From positions 1 to 7,503 of the forward strand of contig CAVPEV010000035.1 of the NCBI GenBank assembly GCA_963703555.1: a stretch of 7,503 nucleotides of DNA. The letters are read 5' to 3'. The notes below the pieces were generated by a model. That model saw only the letters and a program-made list of their open reading frames with translations, made no database searches and was not told the origin of the DNA. How positions within the stretch are numbered: position 1 is the first letter of the stretch; each line of letters opens with the position of its first letter. This DNA comes from CAVPEV01 sp963703555 (GTDB taxonomy: Bacteria > Actinomycetota > Actinomycetes > Actinomycetales > Cellulomonadaceae). The translations under genes were made by a program, and so were the position numbers. Shown here in pieces: positions 1-5,691 of the stretch.

Positions 1-40
1 ACCCGCGGGCAAGATCGAGCAACGCGCCGAAGCCGGTCAC
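1..40 (-). CDS. Possible start of a gene running off the left edge (partial)
   Basis: On the minus strand a GTG at 40-38 overlaps the TGA stop of the DUF6788-like gene (39-37) as GTGA, and the frame stays open to the window edge, beginning M-T-G-F-G-A-L-L-D-L-A-R-G. A four-base stop/start overlap is typical of coupled genes. Small DUF6788-type ORFs are often followed by a transposase, so this may be the start of one, but 13 codons cannot show that. An open frame this short is expected by chance in GC-rich DNA, so the call rests mainly on the overlap. Confidence 0.3.
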   Translation of the reverse strand, partial: MTGFGALLDLARG

Positions 41-339
41 CGAGCCTGCCGGGCCGCGGCCCGGGCAGAGATCAACGCCTCCAGTCCGGTGTTGCCCTCG
101 GCCTCCAGCGCGGCCTGGGCCGAGCGGTACCGCTCGACCGCAGCCCGCACCGCCGAGACCTCGTCGGGGGCCAGCATCACCGTCTTGTTGCGGCCGTCCG
201 CGGAGTAGCTCAACACGGTGCTCTCGTGCAGTTGCGTGCCGTCGGCGCACTGGCAGGACTGTTTGCCGCACCGGCGTCGCTGCACCACCACCGACCCGCG
301 GATCATCCGCGGGAACCGGGCTCGCGTGCTCCTCGCCAT
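37..339 (-). CDS. DUF6788-like small Cys-rich protein
   Basis: Encodes 100 residues. The N-terminus is basic (Arg at 3, 6, 8, 11, 14 and 21-23), followed by the motif C24-G-K-x-x-C29-x-C31-A-D-G with H38, which could form a metal site. A short beta-like stretch (TVLSYSADGRNKTVML) and a C-terminal helix with an E-R-Y-R-S-A core complete it. This order matches what I remember of the DUF6788 family: about 100 residues, CGK..C.CA.G motif, then a 'G+ ... V.L' strand and an 'R..V..Y' helix. I could not run a profile search. These proteins have no proven function and are often encoded just upstream of transposases, so a mobile-element accessory role is likely. The ATG at 339-337 is the only possible start upstream, because an in-frame TAG lies at 357-355. 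An AGGAGG lies 11 bases before it, a somewhat long spacing. It is divergent from the peptide operon. Confidence 0.72.
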   Translation of the reverse strand: MARSTRARFPRMIRGSVVVQRRRCGKQSCQCADGTQLHESTVLSYSADGRNKTVMLAPDEVSAVRAAVERYRSAQAALEAEGNTGLEALISARAAARQAR

Positions 340-529
340 CGCTCCACCATCCTCCTATCTGCCCGCGCGACGCGTGCAGATGGCTATCGTCCCGCAGAGC
401 CAGTGGATAGCGATGGAGGCGCGATCGTGTCGCCCGAAGAGAACGTCCGCCCAGTCAAGCCACGGCTAGATCAGGCAGCCAAGAAGTGCGAAAGTCCACT
501 CCCTGCCGCCTCCTCGGTCGCGGCGAGTG

Positions 530-558
530 TTGACATGCAGTCACGAGAGAGCTTCACT
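530..558 (+). promoter_or_regulatory. Candidate promoter of the secreted-peptide operon
   Basis: A perfect TTGACA lies at 530-535. After a 17-base spacer, TTCACT at 553-558 is a weak -10, keeping only T1, A4 and T6 of TATAAT. Poor -10 boxes are common in GC-rich actinobacteria, and a perfect -35 is rare by chance in this composition. Transcription starting about 7 bases later would leave a leader of roughly 65 bases before the GTG at 631. No promoter-like site was seen between the five genes downstream, so this could drive all of them. Confidence 0.4.
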
Positions 559-618
559 GTCGGTGCGGGGGAATCATCTCGCGCCAAGGGCGGCGCCGTG
601 CGGCCGCAATGAGCAAAC

Positions 619-623
619 GGAGG
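619..623 (+). promoter_or_regulatory. Ribosome binding site of the secreted-peptide gene
   Basis: GGAGG at 619-623, within AAACGGAGG, sits 7 bases before the GTG at 631. This is the best Shine-Dalgarno site in the operon. It fixes the start and suggests that the peptide is the most strongly translated product. Confidence 0.75.
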
Positions 624-630
624 CTCGACA

Positions 631-936
631 GTGCGTAAACGTACGATTGTCGCATCGCTGGCGCTTGCAGCCAGTTCGCTCCTGCTCGCGGCACCCGCCG
701 CTCAGGCGAGCGGCTGCTCGGGGCAGGCATGGAAGTCCACCAACTGGACGCAGTCGACCTCGTACAGCGCCGGCTGCAACTCGCAGGCAAGGATCGACCG
801 GTACTACAGCAGCTCCGTCCACCCGTACTACGGCTACTGGGAGCCCGTCGGCTACTACTCCTTCATCGGCAACTCGACTGGCACCAACGCCGGCAATGGC
901 TGGCGGATTGGGCCGTCCGCTTGGATTTGGTTCTGA
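631..936 (+). CDS. Small secreted Trp/Tyr-rich peptide, candidate bacteriocin-like effector
   Basis: Encodes 101 residues from a GTG with a strong ribosome binding site. Residues 1-26 form a clear Sec signal peptide: basic M-R-K-R, a Leu/Ala core, and an A-Q-A cleavage site after Ala26. The predicted mature chain (27-101) has about 75 residues. It has two cysteines (29 and 49), which could form one disulfide, and 16 aromatic residues, including HPYYGYW near 65-70 and the terminus AWIWF. It has few charges (Lys35, Arg54, 57, 92 against Asp56, Glu71) and is rich in Ser, Gly and Asn. I do not recognise the family. The size, signal peptide, aromatic C-terminus and following ABC genes recall lactococcin-972-type bacteriocins, but I see no firm sequence match. 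It is first in a five-gene operon, 11 bases before a lipoprotein gene. It could instead be a wall-surface or developmental peptide. Confidence 0.8.
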   Translation: MRKRTIVASLALAASSLLLAAPAAQASGCSGQAWKSTNWTQSTSYSAGCNSQARIDRYYSSSVHPYYGYWEPVGYYSFIGNSTGTNAGNGWRIGPSAWIWF

Positions 937-947
937 CGAGGCATCCG

Positions 948-1550
948 ATGTCGTGGTGGCGGCCCTTCGGTGTGGCTGCCGTGATGGTGGGGTTCCTGGC
1001 CGGTGTGGGCGCGTGCTCCGCCGGCCAGGCGCCGACCCCGGCGTTCTCGGGGCCATGGGGTCCGCAAATGAAGGCGGCATACGGATCTGCAACGGACCCG
1101 GCCGTGAAGGCAACGTTGGAGGACGGCAAGATCACCCAGGCTGAGTACGAGGCTGCGGTGCAGCGGATGGTGAAGTGCGCGGCCGACCAGGGCGTGACGG
1201 TTATACCACACAAGCAGCCGAGCGGCCTGTACGGCTACGAACTGACCACGAACACTTCAGACTCCGAGGCGGTGTTCGATTCTTGCGATGACTCGGCGCT
1301 TAAGCCGATTGAACTGCTCTACGGGCCGATGCTGGTGAATCCACAGAATCAGAATGTGAATGACGTATACGCGGATTGCCTGAAACGGGCGGGCATTGTT
1401 TCCCGGGACTATACCGGACAGCAGTTCTTGGCTGACCAGAAGGCCAACGGCGGGCCGTTTGCCGGGGCCACGTTGGATCCCGGTGTGCAACAGTGCCTGA
1501 TGAGCCCGCAGCTCAGTAATCCGCAGGCGAGTTCTGGGGCGGGTGGGTAG
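948..1550 (+). CDS. Four-cysteine lipoprotein, possible immunity or accessory protein
   Basis: Encodes 200 residues from the ATG at 948, preceded by ACGAGG 6 bases upstream. A longer open frame back to 729 is rejected because it would cross the peptide gene and lose the signal peptide. Residues 1-22 form a lipoprotein signal (S-W-W-R, then a hydrophobic core) ending in the lipobox V-G-A-C with Cys23 as lipidation site. The exposed part has four cysteines (77, 113, 144, 183), enough for two disulfides. It also has a recognisable stretch, L-E-D-G-K-I-T-Q-A-E-Y-E-A-A-V (57-71), followed by a helix ending at Cys77. Comparable 'DG..T..EY..A....C' segments occur in actinobacterial lipoproteins of unknown role. 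Its stop overlaps the adaptor gene by 8 bases. Lying between a secreted peptide and a transporter, it may protect the producer, chaperone the peptide or hand it to the adaptor. This is inference. Base composition is lower in GC than the transporter genes. Confidence 0.8.
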   Translation: MSWWRPFGVAAVMVGFLAGVGACSAGQAPTPAFSGPWGPQMKAAYGSATDPAVKATLEDGKITQAEYEAAVQRMVKCAADQGVTVIPHKQPSGLYGYELTTNTSDSEAVFDSCDDSALKPIELLYGPMLVNPQNQNVNDVYADCLKRAGIVSRDYTGQQFLADQKANGGPFAGATLDPGVQQCLMSPQLSNPQASSGAGG

Positions 1551-2580
1551 CCGGGTGTCGAGGGGTGCGTGGGCCACGGGTGTGGTGGTGGCCGTGGTGG
1601 TCGGTGCCGTGGCGGGTGCGGCGGGCTTGGCGGTGGGTTCGGCCCGCACTCCGCAGGGTCTGGGTGCGGCGAGTGCGCCGACCAGCTTCCCGATCGTGCT
1701 GGGGTCGTTCGATGACGCCCGGCAGGTGACGGTGGACCCCACTGCGGGTGGGACGTCGACGGTCGCCGCGGGGCGGGGTGGGACGTTGACGGCCTCGTCG
1801 TGCCGCCCGGGCAGCTCGGTGGCCTCGGGCACGGCGCCGTGGTCGGTCGACGGGGCGCTGATCCTTGCGTTGGCGACCAGTGAACCGTTGTACCGGGATC
1901 TGGGCGTCGGGTCGCACGGGTCGGATGTGGAGGCGTTGCAGCGCGAGCTGGTGCGCCTGGGCCGTGACGTCGCGGTGGACGGCCGGTACGGGTCGCAGAC
2001 GGGCCAGGCCGTGTGGGCGCTGCGGGTGGCGAACGGGTTGACCAAGGGCACGGGTCTGCCGTTGGCGGATGTGGTGTGGTTGCCGGCGACGTCGGCGACG
2101 ATGACCCAGTGCGCGCCGTTGGGGTCGAAGGTCTCCCCGGGCGACGCCCTGGGGCAGGTCGGGGCGAGCCTGGTGGCCGCACGCGTGTCTCCGTTGCCCG
2201 GTGACCTGGTGGCTGGCGCCCGGACGCTAACGGTCGGGGACGTGACGGTGCCGGTCGACGAGAAGGGCACTGTCGGGCAGGACGATCTGGCAGCGCTCAG
2301 TGCATTGCCCGAGACCGGTGTGGCGCTGCAGACCCTCGGGCAGGCCTCGCCGGTGACGCTGCACGGCGTCTTGGCGTTGGCCGACCCGCTACGGACGGCC
2401 ACCGTCCCGGCGTCGGCGGTCATCACCGAGGGGTCGGCGACCTGCGTTGCTGCCGGTGGCTCCACGACGGTGGTGCAGGTGGTCTCCTCCCAGCTGGGTC
2501 AGTCGGTCGTCTTCTTCGGCCAGGCGACCCCGCCATCGGCCGTCGACGTGACCCCCGACGCGTCGCTGACGTGCGGTTGA
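1543..2580 (+). CDS. Membrane-anchored peptidoglycan-binding adaptor (HlyD/MacA-like)
   Basis: Encodes 345 residues from GTG 1543, overlapping the lipoprotein stop by 8 bases. An in-frame GTG at 1555 is an alternative start. Upstream is only a loose G-rich stretch, so translation is probably coupled. Residues 9-33 form a single membrane anchor. A PG_binding_1-type domain lies at about 116-166, with the signature L-G-x-G-S-x-G-x-D-V-E-A-L-Q-R-E-L, then V-D-G-R-Y-G and a T-G-Q-A-V helix. The rest (about 175-345) is beta-rich. It includes a lipoyl/HlyD-like fragment (G-S-K-V-S-P-G-D-A-L, 194-203) and a late V-P-A-S-A-V-I-T-E-G segment (288-297), as in membrane-fusion proteins of actinobacterial efflux systems. 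It probably links the ABC permease to the cell wall, doing for a one-membrane cell what MacA does in two-membrane bacteria. Cys87, 190, 301 and 344 are outside the membrane. Confidence 0.82.
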   Translation: MGSRVSRGAWATGVVVAVVVGAVAGAAGLAVGSARTPQGLGAASAPTSFPIVLGSFDDARQVTVDPTAGGTSTVAAGRGGTLTASSCRPGSSVASGTAPWSVDGALILALATSEPLYRDLGVGSHGSDVEALQRELVRLGRDVAVDGRYGSQTGQAVWALRVANGLTKGTGLPLADVVWLPATSATMTQCAPLGSKVSPGDALGQVGASLVAARVSPLPGDLVAGARTLTVGDVTVPVDEKGTVGQDDLAALSALPETGVALQTLGQASPVTLHGVLALADPLRTATVPASAVITEGSATCVAAGGSTTVVQVVSSQLGQSVVFFGQATPPSAVDVTPDASLTCG

Positions 2581-3176
2581 TCCTCGAGCATCTGGGGCAC
2601 CGGTTCGGTTCCGGGCCCTGGCTGTTCACCGACCTTGGCGTGGAGCTCGTCGGTGGTGACCTGTGCGCGTTGACGGGGCCGTCGGGCTCGGGCAAGAGCA
2701 CGCTATTGAGCATCGTCGCCGGGTGGCAGGCTCCCGCGGCGGGCCGGGTCGTCACCGACAACATCGACGGCACCTCGTGGGTGGCACAGAACCCGTTCGG
2801 GGTGGCGCCCAGGAGCGCCTTGGACCACGTGACCCTCGCCCTGATGGCCCGCGGTCAGACCCGCCGGCAGGCAGAACCACAGGCCCGTCAGGCGCTGGAC
2901 CGCTTCGGTCTCGGATCGGTCGGTGACCAACCCTTCGGTCAGCTGTCCGGGGGCGAGGCGCAGCGGCTGATGCTCGCCCGCGCGACGGTCACACCGGCCG
3001 AGCTGTTGCTGGTCGACGAGCCCACCGCGCAGCTGGACACCCACAGCGCCGCCACGGTCATCGACACCCTCGGCCACCTCGCCGACGCCGGACGCATCGT
3101 GATCATCGCGACCCACGACCCCCGCGTGGCCGCCACGTGCACACGTGCGGTCACCCTGGGGCAGGAGGAGCCGTGA
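2571..3176 (+). CDS. ABC transporter ATP-binding protein (MacB/LolD type)
   Basis: Encodes 201 residues that power the permease encoded next. Visible motifs are Walker A G-P-S-G-S-G-K-S-T (36-44), Q-loop Gln73, signature L-S-G-G-E (125-129), Walker B L-L-L-V-D-E-P (145-151), a D-loop A-Q-L-D (153-156) and the switch histidine in T-H-D (182). All catalytic residues are present. It is slightly shorter than the usual 220-250 residues of this class, with a short segment between Walker A and the Q-loop and a tail of only about 19 residues after the H-loop. GTG 2571 overlaps the adaptor stop by 10 bases and has no clear Shine-Dalgarno site, so translation probably depends on the upstream gene. A TTG two codons later is a possible alternative start. 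Confidence 0.93.
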   Translation: MRLILEHLGHRFGSGPWLFTDLGVELVGGDLCALTGPSGSGKSTLLSIVAGWQAPAAGRVVTDNIDGTSWVAQNPFGVAPRSALDHVTLALMARGQTRRQAEPQARQALDRFGLGSVGDQPFGQLSGGEAQRLMLARATVTPAELLLVDEPTAQLDTHSAATVIDTLGHLADAGRIVIIATHDPRVAATCTRAVTLGQEEP

Positions 3177-4228
3177 GGCTGGGTGACCTGGTCGTGGAGG
3201 CCTGGCGCAACACCCGCCTGGGAGCCTCACGGGCACTGCTGGCCGTGGCCGTCCTGGGCCCGGTGGTCCTGGCGCTGGCGTGGTTGGACATGAGCCAGGT
3301 CGCCGCCGTGCAACGCGAGGCCGACACCTACCGGCAGGCCGGCGCGGCGACCTACGTCCTGACCGCCGACGGGCAGGTCGACGGCGCCCGGTGCGAGTCC
3401 CTGGCCCGCGTGGCCGGTGTCCGCTCGGCCGGCGCCCTACGCACGGCAGGCGCCGCATTCGTGCCCCGGGCAACCCCCGCCAACGCGATCCCCCAGTACG
3501 ACATCACCCCCGGGCTCGCCCACCAGCTCGACCCCGACTACACCACCGGCGTCGCCCTGGACACGGCCACCGCACAAGGCCTGGGAATCACACCCGGTGC
3601 GCTGCTGCACGGCGCAGGCGGCAACGCGGCCGTGGTCGCCGCCTACGACTACCCCGACGACGGACGCGACCAGACCCTGTCCTACGCCCTGACCCGCTCC
3701 AGCCCGCCCACCGGCACCTACGACCAGTGCTGGGTCGCTCTGTGGCCACCGGACCCCACGACGGCCGGAACCCTGCTGTCCACGACCCTGACCCCCGGCG
3801 CCGACCTCAGCCAGACCCGCACCGGCCAGCTCAACCCCACCCTCGGCGCGTCGTTCGACGCCCCCCAACGCTTCGAGACCAGGACCGGCCGCTACGCCGC
3901 ACCAGCCGCGCTGCTGTTCGCCCTGGCCATCGTCTTCGGGACCGCCCGGCTACGCAGACTCGAGCTCGCCTACGCCCGACACCTCGGTCTGAGCCGCCTG
4001 CACATCACCGCCCTGCTCACTCTCGAGACCACCATCGTGGCCATCCCCACCGCGGCCATCGGGGCCGCCGCGACGAGCATCTACGCCACCGCCACCCACC
4101 TGGACCAGCTGTGGCCGTTCGGGCTCCGCGTCCTCGCCCTCGCTGTCCTCGGCGCGATCGCCGGTGCCGTTCTCGCCGGAGCCACCACCACCCAGAGGCG
4201 ACTCTTCCAGTACTTCAAGACCCGGTAG
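3173..4228 (+). CDS. FtsX/MacB-like ABC permease
   Basis: Encodes 351 residues. I chose GTG 3173, which overlaps the ATPase stop as GTGA and has AGGAGGAG just upstream (3163-3170). The frame is open back to 3137, but the longer start would begin inside the ATPase gene and has no such site. The topology is MacB-like: a first membrane helix at about 20-38, a large extracytoplasmic domain (about 40-240), then three helices at about 242-259, 280-303 and 318-338, ending in a basic tail (Q-R-R-L-F-Q-Y-F-K-T-R). The segment R-L-R-R-L-E-L-A-Y-A-R-H-L-G-L-S-R (259-275) after the second helix resembles the coupling region of FtsX-type permeases ('R..E.a.lRalG'). Cys74 and Cys186 lie in the outer domain. 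MacB-type transporters act as mechanotransmission pumps or sensors, not as classical tunnels. With the adaptor and ATPase it probably handles the secreted peptide or gives resistance to peptides. Confidence 0.88.
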   Translation: MRLGDLVVEAWRNTRLGASRALLAVAVLGPVVLALAWLDMSQVAAVQREADTYRQAGAATYVLTADGQVDGARCESLARVAGVRSAGALRTAGAAFVPRATPANAIPQYDITPGLAHQLDPDYTTGVALDTATAQGLGITPGALLHGAGGNAAVVAAYDYPDDGRDQTLSYALTRSSPPTGTYDQCWVALWPPDPTTAGTLLSTTLTPGADLSQTRTGQLNPTLGASFDAPQRFETRTGRYAAPAALLFALAIVFGTARLRRLELAYARHLGLSRLHITALLTLETTIVAIPTAAIGAAATSIYATATHLDQLWPFGLRVLALAVLGAIAGAVLAGATTTQRRLFQYFKTR

Positions 4229-4480
4229 CGCGCTTAGCCTCGATCTTTCACGGTGATGGCTGGTTGGCGCGGTCGGGCAGTTCTGCTGCCGGTTGGGCGT
4301 GATTGTTCCGTCCTGGTGTGACACAGGCGCCGGTGTCGTCCGGGGTGGGCGCCGGTTCCAGGGCCGGGGGTCGGGCGGGGCCGTGGGGGCAGAGTCGCGG
4401 CCGTCAGCCGGGGGCGAGGTCGGCTAGGAGGCCCAGCCCGGTCAGGGTCAGTGCGGACCACGGTGATCGGGAGGTGGCTG
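4229..4480. other. Region between the export operon and the IS, no convincing gene
   Basis: These 252 bases have short open frames on both strands, all Pro/Arg/Gly-rich shadows. A small inverted repeat, GGCAG-ttctg-CTGCC at 4276-4290, lies 48 bases after the permease stop. It is a weak terminator candidate with a 5-bp stem and no T tract. The minus strand next to the IS reads A-L-T-L-T-G-L-G-L-L-A-D-L-A-P-G then stop, which could be the tail of a gene cut by the insertion, but that is speculative. Confidence 0.45.
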
Positions 4481-4500
4481 TGTCAACTTGAGTTGGCCCC
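4481..4500 (+). repeat. IS left terminal repeat L1
   Basis: Outermost left copy, TGTCAACTTGAGTTGGCCCC. It sets the left boundary and lies 24 bases from L2 (start to start). Confidence 0.85.
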
Positions 4501-4504
4501 GGGG

Positions 4505-4524
4505 TGACGGCTTGAGTTGGCCCC
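4505..4524 (+). repeat. IS left subterminal repeat L2
   Basis: TGACGGCTTGAGTTGGCCCC. It matches the reverse complement of R4 (7368-7387) at 18 of 20 positions. Likely an IstA binding site. Confidence 0.85.
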
Positions 4525-4588
4525 ACCTGGGGTCGTGTTGGGTCGTGGAGGGCGACTTTTCGTCTCGGGGTTCGTGGCGCGGTGGGGG

Positions 4589-4837
4589 CTATCGCTGTTC
4601 GCGTAGCGGTGGTTCGTCGCCGTCGGCGCCCAGGAGGATCGCGAAGCGGTCGAGGTCGACTCGGAGCTTGTAGAGGTCATAGCTGGGGTTGCCGACGAAG
4701 CGGCTCAGGGACGCGGCGAGGTCGGGGTCGCTCGCGAGCCACCCGGCCAGGAACTGCAGCAGCTCGGCGAGCTCGAGGAACTCGGTGGCGTGGGCGAGTG
4801 ACGCGGCGAGGGTCGGGTCCAGGTCGTGGTCGGTCAT
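4589..4837 (-). CDS. Third small ORF of the IS21 element, unknown function
   Basis: Encodes 82 residues. The ATG at 4837-4835 overlaps the istB stop as ATGA, and AGGA lies 7 bases upstream, so this start is well supported even though the frame stays open further upstream inside istB. The protein is acidic and predicted helical: an E-F-L-E-L-A-E-L-L-Q-F-L-A-G-W-L helix (19-34), then S-D-P-D-L-A-A-S-L-S-R-F-V-G (36-49), Y-D-L-Y-K-L-R-V-D-L-D-R-F (53-65) and an acidic tail. I see no catalytic motif, Cys cluster or membrane segment. Standard IS21 elements have only istA and istB, so this is an accessory gene inside the element. I have a general memory of similar small proteins next to istB in actinobacteria but no family name. 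A role in regulating or assisting IstB is conceivable. Confidence 0.72.
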   Translation of the reverse strand: MTDHDLDPTLAASLAHATEFLELAELLQFLAGWLASDPDLAASLSRFVGNPSYDLYKLRVDLDRFAILLGADGDEPPLREQR

Positions 4838-5691
4838 GGGCGTGTCCTGTTCTGGGTCGGGTGGTCTTGGTGGGCTCGGGTGTGGGCGAGGCGGTAGCTC
4901 GTGGTCCCGGTCTCGATGATGTGGCCGGCGAACGTGAGGCGGTCCACGATCGCGGTGCAGAGCCGGGGATCGGTGAACGTCTTCGTCCAGCCGCTGAAGG
5001 GCTCGTTGGAGGCCACGGCGATCGCGTTGCGTTCCTCGCGTTCGGTCAGGACCTGGAACAACAGCTCGGCCCCGCGCCGGTCCAGGCCGAGGTAGCCCAG
5101 CTCGTCGAGGCAAAGGAGATCCACCCGCCCGTAGCGGGCGATGACCTTGGACAGGGTCCGGTCGTTCTCCGCTTCGGCGAGCTCGTTGACGAGGCGGCTG
5201 GCCAGGACGTAGCGGACGCGGTAGCCGGCCTCGGCCGCGGCGATGCCCAGCCCGATGAGCAGGTGGGACTTGCCGGTGCCGGAGTCGCCGATCAGGCAGA
5301 CCGGGGAGCCGGCGCCCACCCAGGTGCTGGTGGTCAGGGTGGCGATGGTCGCGGGGTTGACGGTGTCGTTGGCGGTGAAGTCGAAGTCCTCCAGGCGTTT
5401 GGTGCGCGGGAACCCCGCTTCACGGACTCGGCGCACGCGTCGTCGTTCGTCGCGGTCGTCGCACTCGGCGAGCAGGACCTCGGCCAGGAACGATGCGTAG
5501 CTGGCGTGCTCACGTTCGGCGGCGGCGAGGAGCTCGTCGGCGCGGTCGCGGATGGTCGGCAGGTGCAGGACCCGGCAAGCCGCGTCGATCCCAGTCAACC
5601 AGGCCGCCTCCCCGCCGCGACCACGCGCAGGTGCGACGGGACGGGCCGGTGCGGGCGGGACGGGCGGTGCACTGGTCGTGGTGGTGGGCAT
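4834..5691 (-). CDS. istB: IS21-family transposition helper ATPase IstB
   Basis: Encodes 285 residues of the DnaA/DnaC-like AAA+ family. IstB binds target DNA, remodels it with ATP and stimulates the IstA transposase. Motifs are Walker A G-D-S-G-T-G-K-S (135-142), Walker B L-L-C-L-D-E-L (192-198), a sensor-1 A-S-N-E (227-230), and the conserved I-V-D-R-L (248-252) with a probable arginine finger. The N-terminal extension (about 1-30) is rich in Pro, Ala and Thr. Residues 31-125 include the helical region and the F-D-F segment typical of IstB. The start ATG (5691-5689) shares one base with the istA stop (TGATG), so expression is translationally coupled. Length is slightly above the usual 240-270 because of the low-complexity N-terminus. 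Confidence 0.95.
   Translation of the reverse strand: MPTTTTSAPPVPPAPARPVAPARGRGGEAAWLTGIDAACRVLHLPTIRDRADELLAAAEREHASYASFLAEVLLAECDDRDERRRVRRVREAGFPRTKRLEDFDFTANDTVNPATIATLTTSTWVGAGSPVCLIGDSGTGKSHLLIGLGIAAAEAGYRVRYVLASRLVNELAEAENDRTLSKVIARYGRVDLLCLDELGYLGLDRRGAELLFQVLTEREERNAIAVASNEPFSGWTKTFTDPRLCTAIVDRLTFAGHIIETGTTSYRLAHTRAHQDHPTQNRTRP

Larger units (their letters stand above)
340..630. other. Divergent intergenic region, no gene seen
   Basis: About 290 bases separate the minus-strand DUF6788-like gene from the plus-strand secreted-peptide gene. Open frames across it are Arg/Ser/Pro-rich shadows without a family signature. It contains the ribosome binding site of the minus-strand gene (cctcct at 351-356 on the plus strand), a candidate promoter for the plus-strand operon (530-558) and that operon's leader. 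If the DUF6788-like gene belongs to an insertion sequence, one end of that element should lie here. I could not find its partner repeat because the other end is outside the window. Confidence 0.6.

Noticed and set aside
383..411. Inverted repeat GCTATC ... GATAGC with a 17-base loop
   Set aside because: A 6-bp stem with a long loop and no T tract is too weak to call an operator, terminator or IS end.
729..947. Upstream extension of the lipoprotein frame to an ATG at 729
   Set aside because: It would overlap most of the peptide gene and bury the signal peptide; the ATG at 948 has a ribosome binding site and gives a proper lipobox.
1257..2465. A 402-residue open frame on the minus strand opposite the lipoprotein and adaptor genes
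   Set aside because: It is Thr/Pro/Arg/Ala-rich without any family motif, and the plus strand there has a lipobox, a peptidoglycan-binding domain and coupled starts. Long antisense frames are expected at this GC content.
4276..4290. Small hairpin after the permease gene as a terminator
   Set aside because: Only 5 bp of stem and no following T run; kept as a remark in the gap entry and not called as a terminator.
3280..4302. A 340-residue plus-strand frame across the permease gene
   Set aside because: Its translation is an Arg/Pro/His low-complexity string, the usual +1 shadow of C-ending codons; the permease frame has membrane helices.
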